Origin: Ilumatobacteraceae bacterium
GTDB taxonomy: Bacteria > Actinomycetota > Acidimicrobiia > Acidimicrobiales > Ilumatobacteraceae
DNA: 11,917 nt
Assembly (NCBI GenBank): GCA_023257035.1
Contig: JALRDI010000009.1
Span: 1 to 11,917, forward strand
Direction of reading: 5' to 3'
In this document: positions 6,575 to 11,917 of the stretch, one piece after another
Layout of the letters: each line of letters opens with the position of its first letter
How positions within the stretch are numbered: position 1 is the first letter of the stretch
Notes under the pieces: model-generated
Database searches by the model: none
Told to the model about the DNA's origin: nothing
Seen by the model: the letters and a program-made list of their open reading frames with translations, nothing else
Made by a program: the position numbers and the translations under genes

Positions 6575-7444
6575 GTGGCTAGTGAGTTTTCGCAATTTGT
6601 TCCATGGATGATCGTCTTTGGTGGACTTGCGTTCCTAGCTTTCATTCTTGATGTCGGCTCAGGGATTGCAGGCTTTCGTCGATGGGTTGATCGACGTCTC
6701 GTTGACGTCGTTGGGGTCGCGGCAGCGGTCGATGCCCAAGTTGACAAATTGACGGTGCCACATTCAGAGTTTGAGGCGATTCGCGGTGAACTCAGATATC
6801 TGAAATCTTCATTGCCATCGTTCGAATCAGAGGTCAACCAACGGCTTAGCGCAGTTTCGGGTGACGTGCAACGACGAGAAATCGCTCTTTCGTCGCTCGA
6901 AGCGTCAAGGACGCAACTTGAGGCGTTCGCGACGGCAACTTGTCAGACCGCGGCAAATCTCGAGTCAGTTCAGCAAATTGCTGCGAACGGATTGGCCCAG
7001 TTGCAATCACAATTCAGGTCTCAAAGCGAGAAGGCGTTCGGAGGCGCCGTCCCGTCGACCGTTGGGAATTCGTCTCTTATACAAAGTTCGCCATCTCGTT
7101 CGAATCGGGTCTCAGGCGGCGTGACCGTCACAATCCAGACGCCTCCAAGGGTGCTTGCCGATGGAACGCGAGTTGATCCGACCTCTGTAACGATTCTTGA
7201 CGCAGCTCGACTTGAGGTCTCGGACTCTTCCGTCCTCAATCCGAATCGCTTATTCGAAGATCCAGTTCAAGCCGATCGCGTTGTCACTATCGACACTGCA
7301 TCGACGTTAAACGATGAAGGGGCGGTCATTGGTGGAACGCACGTGCGAGTGGTGGACCCAGTGCAATTCGACATGAGCCGACCCGAGGAAGTTCAACCAT
7401 TTGACCAGGGCGTACTCGACTGGCAGCGCGACCAAAATCGGTAG
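6575..7444 (+). CDS. Membrane-anchored coiled-coil protein, function unknown
   Basis: The protein has 289 residues. I chose the GTG at 6575 because GAGG lies 5 bases before it (6566-6569); the frame also has a GTG at 6554 without such a site. A single N-terminal membrane helix (~8-27, containing VPWMIVFGGLAFL) is followed by a basic segment (RRWVDRR), consistent with the long C-terminal part being cytoplasmic. Residues ~45-150 are a long helical, heptad-like coiled coil. From ~155 the chain becomes Ser-rich and then beta-like (~175-289), ending in a polar segment. The shape, a membrane tether plus coiled coil plus small globular end, recalls cell-division or wall-synthesis scaffolds, but no family is recognised. 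It is followed after 13 bp by the large LASTG surface protein, so the two are probably co-transcribed. Confidence 0.8.
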   Translation: MASEFSQFVPWMIVFGGLAFLAFILDVGSGIAGFRRWVDRRLVDVVGVAAAVDAQVDKLTVPHSEFEAIRGELRYLKSSLPSFESEVNQRLSAVSGDVQRREIALSSLEASRTQLEAFATATCQTAANLESVQQIAANGLAQLQSQFRSQSEKAFGGAVPSTVGNSSLIQSSPSRSNRVSGGVTVTIQTPPRVLADGTRVDPTSVTILDAARLEVSDSSVLNPNRLFEDPVQADRVVTIDTASTLNDEGAVIGGTHVRVVDPVQFDMSRPEEVQPFDQGVLDWQRDQNR

Positions 7445-7457
7445 AGCGAGAAACCAA

Positions 7458-9689
7458 ATGAAGAACTCGTGGTTGCTGCCGGGTGCTCGAAGACTTGCGT
7501 CGCTTGCGTTTTTGGCTCTCGCAATAGCCACAGTACCCCTGATCGTTTCAGTGGTTCCTTCAGGAGGAACCGATGTTGCAGTGGCAGTCGGGAACGGAAC
7601 GGTTGAGCCAATCGATTGCGATAACGCTCCAGTGGGTCTCGTGCAGGTCTACGCCGACTCAGGTAGCTATGTGCTCCGCCAATTCAATATCGCTGATGGC
7701 CAGCAGGTGGACCTCGACCCTGTGTGGTCACTTGATGCCGGGTTCATGACTAACTTCACGAATCTCAACGCGTTTGCGCTGAACCCAGTGAGTGGATATG
7801 TCTATGGCGCAGCCGACCACTCAGACGGAACACGCGTACTGTTTCGGTTCGACCGTGAGGGCGACGTTGAAATTGTCGGCAAACCTGAGGGATCGGCAGT
7901 TAAGGCAGTGTTCACCTCCGCAGGAGACTTGCTGTACGGCGCAGACAAATACTCGGGTCTTGATGATCTGCAGGGGATCTCGATCGCAAACTATGCGTCG
8001 GCGCCAAACCTTGTTGCAGTCGATGACACCGACATCACGTCGACCGACGGAAACGACTATGCCCGAGTAGTGATCGGTGGGGCCGATTACATCCTCGGGA
8101 AAAAGAACCCTGAAGAAGTGCTGTCGGTCAACAAACTTGGAGACGATCTGCCCAAGGTTCCGTTCTCTCTCGAATTTAGAGATGAAAATGGAAATTTGCT
8201 GACCACATACACCGCGGCAGGAGATGGTTGGGGTGCCGCATATTCCGTTGGGGGAGACGCCTATTTCTCCTCGAATAACGGTGACGGGCTCTTCCGAATT
8301 CGGGCAACAGACATTGACCTCGCAACCAGCAAAGCGATTGCTCACCGAGTGGTGGCTGTCACCCAAACAACAAGTAGCAACGACGGATTCGCGTGTCCGA
8401 ACGACCCAGTCGTCAGCCAACTCCCACCAACACCACCGAATCCAATTGACTGTTCAGTAGAGAAGAACCTCGGCTTGATGCAGGTCATCAATGAAGACGG
8501 CGTTGCCAACATCAAACAACTTGACCCTGCAACAGGCAACTACAGCAACGTGGGTCAGCTTGACTTCACCGCACTTGGCATATCCGAGGCGGCGATTAAT
8601 GGAGTTGCGATAGATCCTCGCACGAACAATGCCTACGGCACGCTGGCTGTGGAAGGAGAGGGCTCTTACATTGTGCAGTTCGACTTAGCGGGCAATCTCG
8701 TGTACCTCGCAAAAGGCTCCATGGGATATGCCGGTGCTATTTCGAGTGAAGGTCTCTTCGTGGGAGGTGGCTCACAACTGGTGACGATGCAACTACCAAC
8801 GCAATGGAGTCCTGACCGCACAACAGTGCCTCAAGCTGAAACTTCAACTCCTATCCCATTGTTAGAACTAGGCGACCTTTCGATTGTTGAGTTATCCGAC
8901 GCATCCAACACCGAAGTCGCTGTTGCTTGGAATGGCACCAGCCAGAAACTCGTGGTTTTCCCCGTTAATGACCCAGCGACTCTTTATCAATATGAGGTTG
9001 ATCTAGGGGATGACAGCGTGCCACCCGGAATGACAGGTGCGGCGTGGACGGCGAACGGAACGCTCTATTTCTCGTTCAACTCAGGTGATGGCGTAATGGC
9101 ATTCGACCCGACAGCCATTGACCTGTCAAACGATGGGGGAGTGGTTCAGGGCGCATTAGTTCTCGCGTTTTCCGAAGCAACAATCTCAAACGACGGAATG
9201 AGTTGCGCAGAGGTGACCGAAGTGCCACCACCACCTCCGCCACCGACCACTACGACGACCACGACGACAGTCGCTCCGACCAGTACAACCGTTGCTCCGA
9301 CCAGCACAACAGTTGCCTCATCGACGACAACTACTGCCCCGCCCTCAAGCGAAATCATTTTTGATGAAAACGGTGGCAGTGATTGCGCTGATCTTGACCA
9401 GTCAGGCACCCCAAGTGCATCGACCGCAGTAGGCGACTGTGAGCCAACCAAACCCGGACACACATTCATCGGCTGGAACGAAAATTGTGACGGAACTGGT
9501 ACCTGGTATTCGGCAGGCGCAACCATCTCCTTCCCAGCGTCGGGAACGATGACGCTTTGCGCGGTTTTTAAACCCATTGAGCTCGCGAGTACTGGCCAAT
9601 CGTCTCGACAGCCTCTCGCATTGGCATTCTTTGGAGCAGCAATCTCACTAGTCGTGTTTGCCAGTCGAAAATGGCTCTCGATTCGGTGA
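7458..9689 (+). CDS. Large two-domain surface protein with InlB-type repeat and LASTG sorting signal
   Basis: The protein has 743 residues from the ATG at 7458, which opens a clean signal peptide (RR at 11-12, hydrophobic core to ~33, VAVA as a possible cleavage site near 43); the frame is open 57 bp further up, inside the preceding gene. Two related regions follow, ~48-315 and ~327-583. Both begin PIDC, have internal blades such as FALNPVSGYVYGA and VAIDPRTNNAYGT, and end SNDG then C. This suggests a duplicated beta-propeller-like or DUF6923-like domain. A Pro run and Thr/Val/Ser stalk (~590-630) lead to an InlB B-type repeat (~632-706: IFDENGG, KPGHTFIGWNE, then MTLCAVF). LASTG (709-713), a hydrophobic helix and the SRKW tail end the protein. 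It is a likely substrate of the sortase encoded nearby. Its binding partner is unknown. Confidence 0.92.
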   Translation: MKNSWLLPGARRLASLAFLALAIATVPLIVSVVPSGGTDVAVAVGNGTVEPIDCDNAPVGLVQVYADSGSYVLRQFNIADGQQVDLDPVWSLDAGFMTNFTNLNAFALNPVSGYVYGAADHSDGTRVLFRFDREGDVEIVGKPEGSAVKAVFTSAGDLLYGADKYSGLDDLQGISIANYASAPNLVAVDDTDITSTDGNDYARVVIGGADYILGKKNPEEVLSVNKLGDDLPKVPFSLEFRDENGNLLTTYTAAGDGWGAAYSVGGDAYFSSNNGDGLFRIRATDIDLATSKAIAHRVVAVTQTTSSNDGFACPNDPVVSQLPPTPPNPIDCSVEKNLGLMQVINEDGVANIKQLDPATGNYSNVGQLDFTALGISEAAINGVAIDPRTNNAYGTLAVEGEGSYIVQFDLAGNLVYLAKGSMGYAGAISSEGLFVGGGSQLVTMQLPTQWSPDRTTVPQAETSTPIPLLELGDLSIVELSDASNTEVAVAWNGTSQKLVVFPVNDPATLYQYEVDLGDDSVPPGMTGAAWTANGTLYFSFNSGDGVMAFDPTAIDLSNDGGVVQGALVLAFSEATISNDGMSCAEVTEVPPPPPPPTTTTTTTTVAPTSTTVAPTSTTVASSTTTTAPPSSEIIFDENGGSDCADLDQSGTPSASTAVGDCEPTKPGHTFIGWNENCDGTGTWYSAGATISFPASGTMTLCAVFKPIELASTGQSSRQPLALAFFGAAISLVVFASRKWLSIR
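9582..9689 (+). other. Cell-wall sorting signal LASTG
   Basis: It codes for LASTGQSSRQPL, a hydrophobic helix and a short basic tail. The same 12 residues occur in the last gene of the window at 11796-11831, although the codons differ at many positions. Confidence 0.88.
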
Positions 9690-10285
9690 TGCCGGGCACG
9701 GCGGCGAAGAAACGTCAGCGACTCAAAGTGTCGCCATGTCTCGTACTGGGATTCATCGTGATGATGATCTCGTGGGGGAGTACTGCAGACGCTCGTGCGA
9801 GGGAGAACCCCGGCTGCCCGGAGTGGGAGAGCCTTGCAGTTGAGGTGGGTTGGCTCGCTGAAGACCTTCCGATGTTGGGCCGCATCATGTGGGCCGAATC
9901 TAGATGCATTCCGGATGTTGTTTCATCGACAAACGATTTTGGCTTGTTGCAGGTCAACAAGGCGGTCTGGCAGAGCGATCTCGAGCAAATTGGATACGAA
10001 ATGAGTGACCTGCTGGAGCCAAGAGCAGGTCTCAAGGCTGGTCTTTATGTTGCGAATCGGTTTGAAGCCCATGGACGATGCAAATGGGAGGCCTGGCAGC
10101 AGTCCGGATCGTGGTGCAACGATCAAATCCAGGTACGCCCGTTTGGGCAAAGCCGGGGAGTGCTTGCTTTCTCGGGCGCGGATTACTTCTTGCCCCTTGT
10201 GATCGCTGGTATCGGGTTGACTCCGTGGATTTGTAAGAAGGTTCGTCTAAACCGTCGTTGCCTGATAGATGAGCAATGTTTCTGA
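9689..10285 (+). CDS. Secreted SLT-type lytic transglycosylase/lysozyme-like protein with LAFSG sorting-signal-like tail
   Basis: It is likely to cleave the glycan strands of peptidoglycan. From the ATG at 9689 it has 198 residues; that ATG overlaps the upstream stop by one base, while a GTG at 9686 and an ATG at 9671 are in-frame alternatives. A signal peptide spans ~1-36 (basic KKRQRLK, then LVLGFIVMMISWG, ending ADARA). The SLT core is ~40-145: ES with likely catalytic Glu70 in IMWAESRC, then FGLLQVN (84-90), RAGLKAGLYVANRF, and an aromatic W-x2-W-type end. Four Cys (43, 73, 131, 143) could form two disulfides. The C-terminus has LAFSG (159-163), a hydrophobic helix (~166-181) and a basic KKVRLNRR tail, resembling a class E sorting signal with Ser in place of Thr. 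Unlike its neighbours it has no Thr-rich stalk. The enzyme family is fairly clear; wall anchoring is inference. Confidence 0.88.
   Translation: MPGTAAKKRQRLKVSPCLVLGFIVMMISWGSTADARARENPGCPEWESLAVEVGWLAEDLPMLGRIMWAESRCIPDVVSSTNDFGLLQVNKAVWQSDLEQIGYEMSDLLEPRAGLKAGLYVANRFEAHGRCKWEAWQQSGSWCNDQIQVRPFGQSRGVLAFSGADYFLPLVIAGIGLTPWICKKVRLNRRCLIDEQCF
10163..10285 (+). other. Variant sorting signal LAFSG
   Basis: LAFSG is followed by a ~17-residue hydrophobic stretch and KKVRLNRR, the three-part layout of a sorting signal. The Thr-to-Ser change and the 16-residue tail after the helix are atypical, so a plain C-terminal membrane anchor is the alternative. Confidence 0.5.
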
Positions 10286-10334
10286 TGAATCTGGCGTACC
10301 CGTAGTTCCCCGACTTTTAGATAGAGTTGAGTAT

Positions 10335-11906
10335 ATGAAAACAAACTTTATTAGGCGGTTCTCTGTTGTCGCTTTTATTTGTTTTGTTTCCACCATCGTT
10401 GGGTCCCAAAATATTGCGATAGCGGAAGGCGGCCCAGAGGTTCCGACCGATATTGATACGCCTGGAGACGGCTACATAGCGAGCTTTCATCCGGTTGACG
10501 CCAGAGTGGTGCTGATTGCTCACCACAACTCGCCAGTCGTTGGCTGTTGGTACCGAGTTGATCCTGACGATGACGGAACAACCGACGGGCCATTGGAGCC
10601 GTCCGACCCCTGTGAGGGCTGGAACTATCTCGATCAATACGTGTTGTTGCCAAGCGATTTCCGTTCCCCGACTTTTGACCCCGATGGAGCAACACCACTC
10701 GCGACCGAGTCAAGGAATCGTGGTGGAACAGGAGCGTCGCCCGCACTTCACTGGTCAGCTGACACGAATACGGTTTGGGTTCCAGCGTTCTACAACAAAA
10801 TCCAGCAACCAAAGAATGGTTTCGTCCCGATTGACGTCACTGATATTGAGGCACCAGTCGTCGGAGCTGGAGTCGAGTTCAATGTCGTGGGGTGGTCACC
10901 GGTGCATCACGGCACCTCTCGACAGGCAACCGCAGGGTCAAAGGTCTACTTCCACGTCAAGAACGATGCAGGCAACAGGCAGGCTCTCGCCTCGTTCGAC
11001 CCAGCGACACAGCAATACGAGGTTTATTCGACGTCAATCCCGGATGTAGAGAATGACGGTTGGGGCTATCAAGTAAGGCTCCTTGGATCGAAGGTGTACC
11101 ACTCGCCAGCGGTAAAGGTGAGTGCAGTTGTCGGATCCGGACTAAGTGAGAATGCCAGTTCTTTTTTGAAGTTGTACTGCTGGGATACCTCATCCAACTC
11201 GACATGTTCCGGCTTCCAAACAAATCAATCGTTCGCGGGTGTTGGCCACCACCGTTTCGGTGAACATCGGAACACGAATGGTGAAACAGATGGGTTTTGT
11301 ACCGACCTGGGCTGCTGGGACCTAGATGGGAATACTCACACCGATTGGTTCAACCCGTATGCGACCAATTTGGTTGACGTGCCCTACGACACTGTTGACT
11401 TCGAATATGGAGTAACGCAAGACCACAAACTGTTCATGTTTATGCCGGCATGGCAACAGGGGGAAACCGAAAAGGCGCAAATAACTTGTTTCGACTTCAC
11501 GACAGAATCACTCTGCGCCGATTTCGAGCCAATCGCATCTGGGCGTGAACACAACTTGTACACGACGACTGAAGATCCCCATTCACCAGGTTGCCTATGG
11601 GCTGTCTCTCACTCCGGATTTACACGAGTATTCGACACAAATGGTGGCGCGGACTCCTTAGATGGCTGCGCTTTTGAGCCACAAATTACACCGACAACTA
11701 CGACTACAACAACCACTACGACGGTGGTTGAGACCACGACGACGGTGGCTGAGACCACGACGACGGTGGTTGAGACCACAACTCTCCCTACCTACCTCGC
11801 ATCAACTGGACAGTCATCTCGGCAACCACTAACTCTCGCGATTAGCGGAGCACTGATCTCGCTAGCACTCGTTGCTAGCCGAAGGTGGTTTGCAGCCGGT
11901 CGGTAG
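10335..11906 (+). CDS. Cysteine-rich surface protein with Thr stalk and LASTG sorting signal, function unknown
   Basis: The protein has 523 residues from the ATG at 10335, which begins a good signal peptide (KTNFIRR, hydrophobic core to ~24, AIAEG as a possible cleavage site near 30); the frame is open 66 bp further up but that part overlaps the previous gene. The mature part (~31-450) is beta-rich, with repeated blade-like phrases (ALHWSADTNTVWVPAF, GSKVYFHV, GSKVYHSP, HKLFMFMPAW) suggestive of a beta-propeller. Cysteines recur as close pairs, for example 71/93, 282/291, 322/327 and 385/394, suggesting several disulfides. A Thr/Val/Glu stalk (~453-485) leads to LASTG (488-492), a hydrophobic helix and the SRRW tail. 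It follows the transglycosylase gene after 49 bp; TAGAGT at 10322-10327 is a possible -10 close to the start. Its 5' end is more AT-rich than its surroundings. It is a likely sortase substrate. Confidence 0.9.
   Translation: MKTNFIRRFSVVAFICFVSTIVGSQNIAIAEGGPEVPTDIDTPGDGYIASFHPVDARVVLIAHHNSPVVGCWYRVDPDDDGTTDGPLEPSDPCEGWNYLDQYVLLPSDFRSPTFDPDGATPLATESRNRGGTGASPALHWSADTNTVWVPAFYNKIQQPKNGFVPIDVTDIEAPVVGAGVEFNVVGWSPVHHGTSRQATAGSKVYFHVKNDAGNRQALASFDPATQQYEVYSTSIPDVENDGWGYQVRLLGSKVYHSPAVKVSAVVGSGLSENASSFLKLYCWDTSSNSTCSGFQTNQSFAGVGHHRFGEHRNTNGETDGFCTDLGCWDLDGNTHTDWFNPYATNLVDVPYDTVDFEYGVTQDHKLFMFMPAWQQGETEKAQITCFDFTTESLCADFEPIASGREHNLYTTTEDPHSPGCLWAVSHSGFTRVFDTNGGADSLDGCAFEPQITPTTTTTTTTTTVVETTTTVAETTTTVVETTTLPTYLASTGQSSRQPLTLAISGALISLALVASRRWFAAGR
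11723..11785 (+). repeat. Three tandem 21-bp units in the Thr stalk
   Basis: Units of 21 bases starting ggtggttgagaccacgacga encode V-V/A-E-T-T-T-T. The first two differ by one base and the third diverges at its end. They set the length of the stalk that lifts the protein from the wall. Confidence 0.8.
11796..11906 (+). other. Cell-wall sorting signal LASTG
   Basis: It codes for LASTGQSSRQPL, a hydrophobic helix and the SRRWFAAGR tail. It matches the signal at 9582-9689 well beyond the pentapeptide. Confidence 0.88.
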
Positions 11907-11917
11907 GGCCGGATCCG

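Noticed and set aside
7401..7457. Upstream start for the two-domain LASTG protein
   Set aside because: It would overlap the preceding gene and put 19 polar residues before a complete signal peptide that starts at 7458.
10269..10334. Upstream start for the last surface protein
   Set aside because: It overlaps the transglycosylase gene and places 22 residues before a complete signal peptide that starts at 10335.
1..11917. Mobile element or phage origin of the cluster
   Set aside because: No transposase, integrase, terminal inverted repeats, attachment site or tRNA is seen. The codon shift is confined to one block inside a repeat gene.

Overview
The window looks like part of a chromosome of a mid-GC actinobacterium, most likely class Acidimicrobiia. 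This rests on surface proteins with threonine-rich stalks (runs of T mixed with V and P), LAxTG-type sorting signals, a class E sortase, many GTG starts and GTGA gene overlaps. The taxonomic call is inference; no rRNA or other marker is present.

Layout. (1) 1-3943, plus strand: a 5'-truncated giant acidic surface protein with calcium-binding-type Asp repeats and an LAATG sorting signal; a class E sortase with catalytic His, Cys and Arg; and a 137-residue membrane protein. The three genes are joined by GTGA overlaps. The small protein resembles a sortase with its catalytic domain missing: a class-E-like N-terminal anchor fused to the same C-terminal two-helix module that the neighbouring sortase carries. 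(2) 3952-5112, minus strand: a TetR-family regulator followed by a small coiled-coil protein. (3) 5254-11906, plus strand: a bitopic membrane protein with a secreted C-terminal domain; a membrane-anchored coiled-coil protein; a large two-domain surface protein with an InlB-type repeat and LASTG signal; a secreted SLT-type lysozyme/transglycosylase with an LAFSG sorting-signal-like C-terminus; and another cysteine-rich surface protein ending in LASTG.

How the genes fit together. The likely theme is building a cell-surface layer. One sortase lies among up to four candidate substrates (LAATG, LAFSG and two LASTG), with a peptidoglycan-cleaving enzyme that could open the wall locally, and with membrane-anchored and cytoplasmic coiled-coil proteins of unknown role. 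The most unusual items are the catalytic-domain-less sortase paralogue, the sortase's own serine/threonine-rich linker and C-terminal helices, the sorting-signal-like tail on the transglycosylase, and a GAT-rich mosaic block with a perfect 99-bp duplication inside the Asp-repeat gene. No RNA gene, CRISPR array, transposase or integrase was seen. No gene-free stretch exceeds 300 bases.
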